From Bog-532 sp963830385 (GTDB lineage Bacteria > Actinomycetota > Actinomycetes > Streptosporangiales > Streptosporangiaceae): DNA of 64,000 nt. Numbering within the stretch: the stretch's first letter is position 1; each line of letters opens with the position of its first letter. The notes under the pieces were generated by a model that worked only from the letters and a program-made list of their open reading frames with translations, was not told the DNA's origin and did not search any database. Location of the stretch: the NCBI GenBank assembly GCA_963830385.1, contig CAWHMD010000002.1, forward strand, positions 62,001 to 126,000. Reading direction: 5' to 3'. A program made the position numbers and the translations under genes. Below are positions 24,818 through 32,602 of this stretch, piece after piece.

Positions 24818-25636
24818 ATGGACAACGGCAGTACGGACAACGCCGTCACCGGTGCCGGCGACGCGCCGCGGCCGAAGGGAAAGCCCGGGCGGAAGCCGAA
24901 AGGCAGTGTGCCGCCGGTCGTGACGGTGACCCCGGACAAGCCGGAGCCCGGTCACGTTCTGACCTGGCGGCAGCGGAAGGTGCTCCAGGTGATCCGGGAT
25001 TCAGTGCAGAAGCGCGGATATCCGCCGTCAATGCGTGAAATTGGCGAAGCGGTCGGGCTGACGAGCACCTCGAGCGTTTCGTATCAGCTTTCGACTCTGC
25101 AGGCGAAGGGCTATCTGCACCGGGACGCGGGACGCCCGCGCACGGTCGAGGTGCGGCTGCCCGGGCATCCCGCGGTCCGGCCCGAGCTGGAGCCGGAAGA
25201 AGAGGAGACGCCCGAGCCGGCCGGCGCGTTCGACATCCCGTCCCAGGAGGCCGCCTACGTGCCGCTGGTCGGGCGGATCGCCGCTGGTGGCCCGATCATC
25301 GCCGAGCAGCGCGTGGAGGACGTGTTCCCGCTGCCCAAGCAGCTGGTCGGTGAGGGTGAGCACTTCCTGCTCAAGGTCAGCGGTGACTCGATGGTGAACG
25401 CCGCGATCACCGACGGCGACTGGGTGGTGGTCCGGTCCCAGCCGGACGCCGAGAACGGCGAGATCGTCGCGGCCATGGTCGAGGGCGAGGGCCCGGAGGG
25501 CGAGGCCACCGTCAAGACGTTCAAGAAGGGCGACGGGCACGTCTGGCTGATGCCGCACAACCCCGTCTACGCGCCGATCCTGGGTGACGACGCCACCATC
25601 CTGGGCAAGGTCGTCGCCGTCCTGCGCCGGGTGTGA
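24818..25636 (+). CDS. lexA: SOS repressor LexA
   Basis: This is the SOS repressor and self-cleaving protease, 272 aa, longer than E. coli LexA because of a 45-residue basic/Pro-rich N-terminal extension typical of actinomycetes. The winged HTH is TWRQRKVLQVIRDSVQKRGY, then PSMREIGEAVGLTSTSSVSYQL. The Ala-Gly cleavage site lies in GRIAAGGPI, the catalytic Ser is in SGDSM and the catalytic Lys is in VKTFKK. ATG at 24818 is used because GGAAGG lies 7 nt upstream; the TTG at 24803 is in frame but lacks such a site. A near-perfect SOS box precedes the gene, so it is self-regulated. Confidence 0.97.
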   Translation: MDNGSTDNAVTGAGDAPRPKGKPGRKPKGSVPPVVTVTPDKPEPGHVLTWRQRKVLQVIRDSVQKRGYPPSMREIGEAVGLTSTSSVSYQLSTLQAKGYLHRDAGRPRTVEVRLPGHPAVRPELEPEEEETPEPAGAFDIPSQEAAYVPLVGRIAAGGPIIAEQRVEDVFPLPKQLVGEGEHFLLKVSGDSMVNAAITDGDWVVVRSQPDAENGEIVAAMVEGEGPEGEATVKTFKKGDGHVWLMPHNPVYAPILGDDATILGKVVAVLRRV

Positions 25637-25681
25637 CCGCGGGCCGGCCGTCCTGACGGGCCTGGCCCGGTTTCCGCGGGC

Positions 25682-28174
25682 TCAGCCCGCGACGATGTTG
25701 ACCAGCTTGGGCGCCCGCACGATGACCTTGCGGATCGACTGGCCGCCGAGCGCGCGGATGACGCCCGCCGCCCCCAGCGCCTGCTCGCGCAGCTGATCCT
25801 CGCCGATGCCGGGCGCGACCTCGAGCCGGTCGCGGACCTTGCCGTTCACCTGAACCACGCAGGTCACCGACTCAGCCACCAGCAGCGCGGGGTCGGCCTG
25901 CGGCCACCCGGCCTCGGCCACCGAGGCCTCCCGGCCCAGCAGCTCCCAGCACTCCTCGGCCGTGTACGGCGCGAACAGCGACAGCAGCACCGCCAGCACC
26001 TCAGCCGCCTCGCGGACGGCCGGGTCACCGGCGCCGGGGCCGCTGTCGATGGTCCGGCGGGCCGCCGTGACCAGCTCCATCAGCCGGGCCACGGCCACGT
26101 TCAGCCGGTAGGCCTCAACCAGCCGGGTCACCTCGCCGATGGTGTGGTGGGTGACCCGGCGCAGGTCCAGGTCACCGCCGCCGGCCGCGGCACCTGCTGG
26201 AGGGCCGCCCGCAGCAGCCACGTCGGCGGCCAGCCGGTAGGCGCGGCCCAGGAACTTCACCATCGCCTCGGGCTTGACGTCGGCCCAGTCGATGTCGTCC
26301 TCGGGCGGGCTGGCGAAGACCATCGTCAGCCGGATGGCGTCCACGCCGTGCGCGGCCAACTGCTGGCCGAGGTCGACGCCGTTACCCAGCGACTTGGACA
26401 TGGCCTTGCCGCCGTTGATGACCTGGCCCTGGTTGAGCAGCCGGGTGAACGGCTCGCGGAACTCGGTCAGGCCCATGTCGTACAGCACCTTGACGAAGAA
26501 CCGGCTGTACAGCAGGTGCAGGATCGCGTGCTCGACGCCGCCGACGTACAGGTCGACCGGCGCCCAGCGGCGTAGCTGCTCCGGGTCGAACGCGGCCTTT
26601 TCATCGCGCGGCGAGCAGTACCGCAGGAAGTACCAGGAGGAGTCGACGAACGTGTCCATGGTGTCGGTGTCGCGCTTGGCCGGACCGCCGCACTTCGGGC
26701 AGGCCACGTTGACCCAGTCGGTTGCCGCGGCCAGCGGGGACACGCCCTTGGGGGCCAGGTCGGCACCGCGCAGGTCGGGCAGGACGACCGGCAGGTCCTC
26801 CTCCGGCACCGGCACCTCACCGCAGGCCGGGCAGTGGATGATCGGGATCGGGGTGCCCCAGAACCGCTGCCGGGACAGCAGCCAGTCGCGCAGCCGGTAG
26901 TTGACCGCGGTCCGGCCCAGCCCCTTCTCATCCAGGAGCTGCACGATCCGCGCGATCGCCTCGCCCTTGGACAGGCCGTCGAGCGGGCCCGAGTTGACCA
27001 GCTCGCCCTCGCCGGGGGTGGCGACGCCGGTCTCGGCCGGGTCGGCCAGGCCGGTATGCACCACGACCTTCACCGGCAGCCCGAAGGCCAGCGCGAAGTC
27101 CAGGTCACGCTGGTCGTGGGCGGGTACGGCCATGATCGCGCCGGTGCCGTAGTCGGGCAGCACGTAGTCGGCGGCCCAGACCGGGATCGGCTCGTCGTTG
27201 ACCGGGTTGATCGCGTGCACGCCCAGGAACACGCCGGTCTTCGGCCGGCCGGTGGCCTGCCGCTCGATGTCGGTCAGCTTGCGGACGTCCTCGACGTAGG
27301 CCTGCAGCTCCTCGCGCCGGTCCTGCTGGCACAGCTCGCTGGCCAGCGGCGAGTCGGCCGCGACCACGAAGAAGGTGGCGCCGTACAACGTGTCGGGACG
27401 GGTGGTGTACACGGTCACCGGCTCGTTCCGGCCTTCGATCCGGAACTCGACCTCGGCCCCTTCGGACCGGCCGATCCAGTTGCGCTGCATGAGCAGCACC
27501 CGGTCCGGCCACTTGCCTTCCAGCTCGGCCGCGTCGGCCAGCAGCTGGTCGGCGTAGGAGGTGATGCGGAAGTACCACTGGGTCAGCGTCCGCCGCACGA
27601 CTTCGGTCCCGCAGCGCTCACAGCGGCCGTTGATGACCTGCTCGTTGGCCAGCACGGTCTGGTCCTTGGGACACCAGTTGACGTAGCCGTCCTTGCGGTA
27701 GGCCAGATCCCGCTCGTAGAAGCGCAGGAACAGCCACTGGTTCCAGCGGTAATAGGACGGGTCACAGGTGGCCAGGCGGCGGGACCAGTCGAAGGACACC
27801 GCATACCGCTTGAACGACTCGGCCTGGGTCTCGATGTTCGCGTAGGTCCAGTCGGCCGGGTGGGCGTTGTTCCTGATCGCCGCGTTCTCGGCGGGCAGCC
27901 CGAACGCGTCCCAGCCGATCGGGTGCAGCACGTTGCGGCCCCGCTGGAACCAGTAGCGGGCCATTGCGTCACCGATCGCGTACGCCTCGGCGTGCCCCAT
28001 GTGCAGGTCACCCGACGGATACGGGAACATGTCCAGCAGGTAGGCCCGCTCGCGGGTGTCCGCTGGATCGTCGCTGGCCCGGAACGGATCCAGCTCGGCC
28101 CACGTGGCCTGCCACTTCTCCTGGATCGCCCGTGGGTCGTAGCGCTGCGCCTCGGCGCTGTCCGCCGCTGTCAT
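25682..28174 (-). CDS. leuS: Leucyl-tRNA synthetase
   Basis: This is a class I aminoacyl-tRNA synthetase that charges tRNA-Leu, 830 aa. The HIGH-type motif is LHMGHAEAY near residue 50. A zinc-like CPKDQ/RCERCG segment and the CP1 editing domain lie in the middle (TTRPDTLYGATF, VPAHDQRDLDFA). The KMSKS-type motif is KAMSKSLGNGVD near residue 590, followed by the anticodon-binding and C-terminal domains. ATG at 28174 is chosen; GTGAGGA lies upstream, and the longer open frame runs through the leader hairpins. The 160-nt leader carries a leucine-rich leader peptide, an alternative hairpin and a terminator, which point to control by transcription attenuation. Confidence 0.96.
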   Translation of the reverse strand: MTAADSAEAQRYDPRAIQEKWQATWAELDPFRASDDPADTRERAYLLDMFPYPSGDLHMGHAEAYAIGDAMARYWFQRGRNVLHPIGWDAFGLPAENAAIRNNAHPADWTYANIETQAESFKRYAVSFDWSRRLATCDPSYYRWNQWLFLRFYERDLAYRKDGYVNWCPKDQTVLANEQVINGRCERCGTEVVRRTLTQWYFRITSYADQLLADAAELEGKWPDRVLLMQRNWIGRSEGAEVEFRIEGRNEPVTVYTTRPDTLYGATFFVVAADSPLASELCQQDRREELQAYVEDVRKLTDIERQATGRPKTGVFLGVHAINPVNDEPIPVWAADYVLPDYGTGAIMAVPAHDQRDLDFALAFGLPVKVVVHTGLADPAETGVATPGEGELVNSGPLDGLSKGEAIARIVQLLDEKGLGRTAVNYRLRDWLLSRQRFWGTPIPIIHCPACGEVPVPEEDLPVVLPDLRGADLAPKGVSPLAAATDWVNVACPKCGGPAKRDTDTMDTFVDSSWYFLRYCSPRDEKAAFDPEQLRRWAPVDLYVGGVEHAILHLLYSRFFVKVLYDMGLTEFREPFTRLLNQGQVINGGKAMSKSLGNGVDLGQQLAAHGVDAIRLTMVFASPPEDDIDWADVKPEAMVKFLGRAYRLAADVAAAGGPPAGAAAGGGDLDLRRVTHHTIGEVTRLVEAYRLNVAVARLMELVTAARRTIDSGPGAGDPAVREAAEVLAVLLSLFAPYTAEECWELLGREASVAEAGWPQADPALLVAESVTCVVQVNGKVRDRLEVAPGIGEDQLREQALGAAGVIRALGGQSIRKVIVRAPKLVNIVAG

Positions 28175-28231
28175 CGTGTCCTCACCCGGTCCGGCTAGCC
28201 CAATCCGGCTAGCACTGTCTGGTCCGGCAAT

Positions 28232-28257
28232 GAAAAGGCCCCTCGAACACGAGGGGC
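28232..28257 (-). terminator. Attenuator terminator in the leuS leader
   Basis: Read on the minus strand, an 8-bp stem (GCCCCTCG with CGAGGGGC) and a TGTT loop are followed by CTTTTC. This is a compact intrinsic terminator located 58 nt before the leuS start and inside the transcript, so it would stop RNA polymerase before the gene unless disrupted. Confidence 0.75.
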
Positions 28258-28262
28258 GGCCA

Positions 28263-28284
28263 CGCCGACTAATCGAGGTCGGCG
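28263..28284 (-). promoter_or_regulatory. Alternative hairpin of the leuS attenuator
   Basis: CGCCGAC and GTCGGCG form a 7-bp stem around an 8-nt loop, immediately after the leader peptide stop. The segment CCTCGA (28278-28273) is complementary to TCGAGG (28246-28241) in the terminator arm. Freeing it from the hairpin would therefore allow an antiterminator pairing. Confidence 0.6.
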
Positions 28285-28287
28285 CGG

Positions 28288-28335
28288 CTAGCCAAGGAGC
28301 AGCCGGACAGCTCGCATGGCCAGAGGATAGCGCAT
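28288..28335 (-). CDS. Leucine leader peptide of leuS
   Basis: This is a short frame encoding MRYPLAMRAVRLLLG, or MRAVRLLLG from the inner ATG at 28317. Three consecutive leucine codons (CTG CTC CTT) stand just before the GGC TAG end. The stop lies 3 nt before the alternative hairpin. TATCCT (28324-28329) fits a -10 box 6 nt from the inner ATG, so the peptide may start at the 5' end of the RNA without a ribosome-binding site. Ribosome stalling at the Leu codons when Leu-tRNA is scarce would expose the antiterminator. Confidence 0.7.
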   Translation of the reverse strand: MRYPLAMRAVRLLLG

Positions 28336-28360
28336 GCATAGCGGCACTATGGGCCGGGCG

Positions 28361-28816
28361 GGAAGACCCACCCGGCCAGGTGAGCGGACCGGGCCTGGTG
28401 CCGCCCGCGCGCGGCCCCGGGGTGCCGCCGGCGGTGACGCCCGGCTGGCGGCATTGGCCTCATGTCGCCAATAGCGGCTATGCGGCATTCATAGCGGACA
28501 TTGTGGTGCAGAAATGAATTTGCCCCGGGAATCGGAGAGTCATTTCAATGTCCCTTGACCCGCAATATCGGGGCTCAATACAGTGAGGCCTCGCCGGCTT
28601 CGCCCGCATCGGCAGCCGGCCCGGTACGACCGCACGACCGGCTACGCCATCAGCGCTCCGGTTACGTCGCACTGCCAGCATGTCGGCCAGTCCCAGGCCT
28701 GACACAAGCGTCGTCACGGGCGAATCAGCCCGTTTTCATGACGCCCGTGTATTGCATTTTCGGTTATGAAAAGGGTCAGTACGGCTTGGGGCATGATTAT
28801 TCCGGTTCGGTGAAAA
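28361..28816. other. Intergenic region between the leuS leader and the PKS-like gene
   Basis: About 455 bases without a credible gene. Its last 90 bases are noticeably richer in A and T (around 28738-28817) and probably hold the promoter of the PKS-like gene. No repeat, tRNA or named RNA is recognised. Confidence 0.4.
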
Positions 28817-31144
28817 ATGGGCATCTGGAAAAAAGCAGAGGACGCACCGGGTCTCTTCGCGCTGCGCGGCCACGACCGGCGGGCCCTGGCCGCGACTCTG
28901 GAGCGGCTGGCCCTGCTCGCGCCGCAGCTGACCGGACCCGAGCGGCAGGACCTGGCGGCCCAGTGGTCCCGGCAGGCCGTAGGCGAGAGCGACGGCGACC
29001 TCCGGGTGGCGTTCCTGGCGGAGGGGAACGACCAGCTGGCGGCCCGCGCCCGGCTGGCCGCGGACCTGGTCAGCCAGGTGCGGCCCGGCCCGGTGGTCAG
29101 CGAGGCGGGTGTGTACCTGTCCGCGGCCGCCCGCGGCCGTACCGTGCTGGTCTTCCCCGGCGGCGACGGGGTGCCCGCGGCCGAGGCGGCCGCGCTGGCC
29201 GCGTCGATGCGCACCCTGCGCTGGCTGGACCGGTGCGGGGTGGCCCCGGCGGCGGCCGTCGGCGCCGGGCTGGGCGAGGTCGCCGGGCTGGTGTGGGCGG
29301 GCAGCCTGACCGCCACCGAGGCCGCCCGGCTGATCACCCAGCACGGGGAGCTGCGGGGCGGAGCGGGGCTGGCGCCGACCGGGCCAGCGCGGACCGGGCC
29401 AGCGCGGACCGGGCTGGCCCGGTTGCTGGCCTGCTACAGCACGGCCACCAAGCTGGCCGTGTCCTGCGGGCTGTTCATCGCCAGCTACGAGGGGCCGCAC
29501 TCGCACGTGCTGGGCGGGCCGGCCCCGGCGGTGCGGGAACTGGCCCGCCAGGCGGACGCGCTCGGCCTGGACGTCACGGTCCTGCCGGCCGGCCACGCCC
29601 TGCACACCCCGGCGCTGGCGCCGTCGGTGGCGCCGCTGCGCAGCGTGCTGTCCCGGGTCCGGTTCGGGCCGCCGCGGCGCCGGCTGGCCTCGACGATCAC
29701 CGGGCGGGTGCTGACCGGGCAGCAGGATGTCGCGGCGCTGTTGTGTGCCCAGCTCACCACCCCGATTCGGTTCCGGGAAGCGATCGGCGCGGTCGCCGAC
29801 GGCGCCGACCTGCTGGTGCTGGCCGCACCCGACCCGGCCCTGGCCGCGGCGGCCGCCTGCACGGGGGTGCCGGTGGCCAGCGTCCCCGCGTCCGGTCAGG
29901 ATCCCGGGGCGTGCACGGCCGCGCTGTTCGCGGCGGGCGCCCTGCCGGCCTCGGCCGGGCGGGCCGGTTCGGCCGGACCGGCGGGGGCGGTCATCCCGCT
30001 GGCGCGGCCGGGCACGGGGCGTAGGCCTGGGGCTGGGGCTGGGGCTGGGGCTGGTGCTGGGGCCACTGGGGTTCCGGGGGCGGCCGGGGTGGCGGAGGTG
30101 ACGAACGCGCGCGGGCGGTTCGTGCAGACGATCACGATGCTGCGACCCGGGGAGGAGTTGCGGGCCGAGGTCCGGCTGTCGGCCCGGACCGACCCCTACC
30201 TGGCCGACCACCTGGCCGACGGCCAGCCGGTGTTCCCGGCCGCGATGGCGCTGGAGGCCATGGCCCAGGCCGCGTCCGCGCTGGCCGGGCGCCCGCTGCG
30301 CGGCGCCCAGCAGGTGACCCTGGGCAGCCTGGTCCGGCTGGCCGACGGCGAACCGGCCCGGCTCCGCCTCCGCGCCCGGGTCCGCGACCATGGGGTGGAG
30401 ACGTTCCTTCACGCGGGCTCCGGCCTGCAGTTCGCCGAGTGTGCCCGGGCGGTGTTCGTCGAGGCCAGCGACGCCGGCCGGGCGGCCGGGCCGGTGGCGG
30501 GCGCGGGCGCGGGTGGGGCGCGGGCCGCGGACCCGGCGGAGCCGGCCCCCCCGGCCGCCGTGGTGGAGGGCGCGAACCTGCACGGCACGATGTGCTTCCA
30601 GACCGGCCGGTTCCGCCGGGTCGCGATCGTGGCGGGGCGGCCGCCCCGGTCCAGCCGCGCCATCGTCCGCGGCCACGACGACGCACCGTGGTTCGAGCAC
30701 ATCCCGGACACCGCCGGCGCGCACGAACTGGTCCTGGGCAGTCCCGGCCTGAACGACGCCGCCCTCCAGGTGGCGCAGGCCTGCGTGCCTGGCCGGGTGC
30801 TCCGCCCGGGCGGATGTGACTCGCTGACCGTGACCGGCGCCCACGTCCAGGGTGCGGTTGAGCTGCGGGTGTTCCTCATCTCGGGCCCGGCCGGCCGCCC
30901 CTCCCCCGGCGCCGGCGACATCGGACGCGAGGACTACGTGTGGGACATCCAGGGCTTCGACGGCGCCGGCCGGCTGGTGATCGCCTGGGCCGGCCTGCGG
31001 ATGCGGGACGCCGGGCCACTGCCATCCCGCCGCGGCCGGCCGGCCTCGCGGGCCCAGGGAGGACAGGGCGGCCCGGGTGCCCCGAGCGGGCCGCTGACGG
31101 CGATCCCGGGCTCCTCCCCCGCGGCCTCGGCGGCCTCGGCCTGA
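28817..31144 (+). CDS. Orphan PKS-type protein: degenerate acyltransferase fused to a dehydratase domain
   Basis: This is a 775-aa protein that looks like a cut-out of a type I polyketide synthase. Residues 1-90 resemble a KS-AT linker. Residues 95-385 resemble an acyltransferase, but the active-site motif GHSxG is GAGLG (in VGAGLGEVAGLVWAG), so the catalytic Ser is lost while the GHALHTP histidine motif remains. After a Gly/Ala/Arg linker (about 390-420), a double-hotdog dehydratase follows (430-735) with His in YLADHLADGQPVFPAAMALEAM and Asp in LNDAALQ, so this part could be active. Ketosynthase, ketoreductase and carrier domains are absent and none are nearby. The ribosome-binding site is weak. 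The role is unknown. Confidence 0.75.
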   Translation: MGIWKKAEDAPGLFALRGHDRRALAATLERLALLAPQLTGPERQDLAAQWSRQAVGESDGDLRVAFLAEGNDQLAARARLAADLVSQVRPGPVVSEAGVYLSAAARGRTVLVFPGGDGVPAAEAAALAASMRTLRWLDRCGVAPAAAVGAGLGEVAGLVWAGSLTATEAARLITQHGELRGGAGLAPTGPARTGPARTGLARLLACYSTATKLAVSCGLFIASYEGPHSHVLGGPAPAVRELARQADALGLDVTVLPAGHALHTPALAPSVAPLRSVLSRVRFGPPRRRLASTITGRVLTGQQDVAALLCAQLTTPIRFREAIGAVADGADLLVLAAPDPALAAAAACTGVPVASVPASGQDPGACTAALFAAGALPASAGRAGSAGPAGAVIPLARPGTGRRPGAGAGAGAGAGATGVPGAAGVAEVTNARGRFVQTITMLRPGEELRAEVRLSARTDPYLADHLADGQPVFPAAMALEAMAQAASALAGRPLRGAQQVTLGSLVRLADGEPARLRLRARVRDHGVETFLHAGSGLQFAECARAVFVEASDAGRAAGPVAGAGAGGARAADPAEPAPPAAVVEGANLHGTMCFQTGRFRRVAIVAGRPPRSSRAIVRGHDDAPWFEHIPDTAGAHELVLGSPGLNDAALQVAQACVPGRVLRPGGCDSLTVTGAHVQGAVELRVFLISGPAGRPSPGAGDIGREDYVWDIQGFDGAGRLVIAWAGLRMRDAGPLPSRRGRPASRAQGGQGGPGAPSGPLTAIPGSSPAASAASA

Positions 31145-31163
31145 TCGCGCGGGCATTCGGGTC

Positions 31164-31192
31164 CGTTTTCCCGCACATGCTGCGGGAAAACG
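31164..31192. terminator. Bidirectional terminator between the PKS-like gene and tmsA
   Basis: A 12-bp perfect stem (CGTTTTCCCGCA with its complement) encloses the 5-nt loop CATGC. Runs of T and A in the arms suit termination in both directions between the convergent genes. Confidence 0.85.
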
Positions 31193-31239
31193 TACCCGCA
31201 TCGCCTGTGGCTGGTGCGGCCGGGAGTGCCACTGGAGGG

Positions 31240-32562
31240 TCAGGCTCGGGCGGTGTCCGGGCTGGCTGGGACGCGGTGGCCGTTGGATTGGGCGGAGGCG
31301 GCGCTTACTTCCCAGTTGGGGCGCAGCGGCATGCCGGAGACGCCGGCGTCGGTGAGCTTGACCCCCAGGACCTGGTGGAGCTGGATCTGGTTGCGGTCGA
31401 AGCCGAGGCGGGAACCGGCCATGTACAGGCGCCAGACGCGGGCGGTGCCCTCGCCAACCTCGGCGACGGCCTCCTTCCAGTGGTCGTCCAGGTTGGCGCA
31501 CCAGGCGGCCAGGGTCTTGGCGTAGTGCTCGCGCAGGTTCTCCTCGTGCCGGATCTCGAACCCGGTGTCGTTCATGAGGGAGATCAGGAAGCCCGGGCCC
31601 TCCAGCTCACCGTCGGGGAACACGTAGCGGTTGATGAAGCCGCCCTTGCGGGCCGCGGGCTCGCTGTTGTCCGGGCGGGTGATGCAGTGGTTGAGCAGCC
31701 GGCCCTCGGGCTTCAGCTTGCCCAGCAGGAAGCCGAAGTAGCCGGGGAGCTGGCGCATGCCGATGTGCTCGGTCAGGCCGATCGAGCTGACCGCGTCGAA
31801 GTCGGTCTCGGGCACGTCCCGGTAGTCCAGGTGGCGAACCTCGGCCAGGCCGGACAGGCCCGCCTTCTCGATGGCGTGGGCGGCCCAGCTGGCCTGCTGC
31901 TCGGACAGCGTGACGCCCAGGGCCTTCACCCCGTACTCGCGGGCGGCGTGCATGACCATGCCGCCCCAGCCGCAGCCGACGTCGAGCAGCCGCATCCCCT
32001 GATGCAGGCCGATCTTGCGGGCGACCAGGTCGAACTTGTTGGCCTGGGCCTCTTCCAGGGTGGCGTCCGCGGTCGGGTAGCAGGCGCAGGTGTAGGCCAT
32101 GGACGGCCCCAGCACCCACTCGTAGAACCGGTTGGACACGTCGTAGTGGTGCGAGATCGCGCTGGCGTCGCGTCCCTTGGAGTGCGGCAAGCCCGTCAGC
32201 CACCTGCGGTTGACCTGGACCTCCTGCGGCGGCGGAGCCAGCCGCGGGTAGACGGTCCGCACGCCGCCGAGCTCGCGGAACAGCCGCGCCCGCTCGGACA
32301 GGCCGACCTCCATGGACTGCGCGTTGGACAGCCGGGCCAGGGCGGTGTACATGTCGCCGTCGACGTCAAGGTGGCCGGAGACGTAGGCCCGGGCCAGCCC
32401 GAGCGCACCGGGCGCCTGGGCCAGGTAGGACACGGCGGCCGGGGACCGCACCGTGATGCGAACCGGGGAGTCCTCCATCCCGGCCCGGCTCCCGTCGTAG
32501 GCCACGAACTCCACCGGGGCGTCGGGGCCCGCGAAGGTCTCGAATACTTGCGCCAGTGCCAT
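31240..32562 (-). CDS. tmsA: SAM-dependent fatty-acid methyltransferase, TmsA/BfaA type (Cfa family)
   Basis: This is a 440-aa enzyme of the cyclopropane-fatty-acyl-phospholipid synthase family. The SAM-binding motif is LLDVGCGWGGMVMHAA, preceded by SHHYDVSNRFYEWVLGPSMAYTCAC, and followed by VTLSEQQ and SIGLTEHIG. Next to a TmsB-type flavoprotein, such enzymes methylate the double bond of oleoyl chains to 10-methylene-stearate, which the partner reduces to 10-methylstearate. ATG at 32562 follows GGAAGCGAG. Its gene lies 40 nt downstream of tmsB. Plain cyclopropane synthase is the alternative; the neighbour argues for the 10-methyl pathway. Confidence 0.85.
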   Translation of the reverse strand: MALAQVFETFAGPDAPVEFVAYDGSRAGMEDSPVRITVRSPAAVSYLAQAPGALGLARAYVSGHLDVDGDMYTALARLSNAQSMEVGLSERARLFRELGGVRTVYPRLAPPPQEVQVNRRWLTGLPHSKGRDASAISHHYDVSNRFYEWVLGPSMAYTCACYPTADATLEEAQANKFDLVARKIGLHQGMRLLDVGCGWGGMVMHAAREYGVKALGVTLSEQQASWAAHAIEKAGLSGLAEVRHLDYRDVPETDFDAVSSIGLTEHIGMRQLPGYFGFLLGKLKPEGRLLNHCITRPDNSEPAARKGGFINRYVFPDGELEGPGFLISLMNDTGFEIRHEENLREHYAKTLAAWCANLDDHWKEAVAEVGEGTARVWRLYMAGSRLGFDRNQIQLHQVLGVKLTDAGVSGMPLRPNWEVSAASAQSNGHRVPASPDTARA

Positions 32563-32602
32563 GCGTGTCTCGCTTCCGTCGAATCTAACCGTGGGGTCCG
32601 GG

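Noticed and set aside
28175..28360. A T-box riboswitch in front of leuS
   Set aside because: No T-box sequence or specifier-loop layout is visible. The short frame with consecutive Leu codons explains the hairpins more simply.
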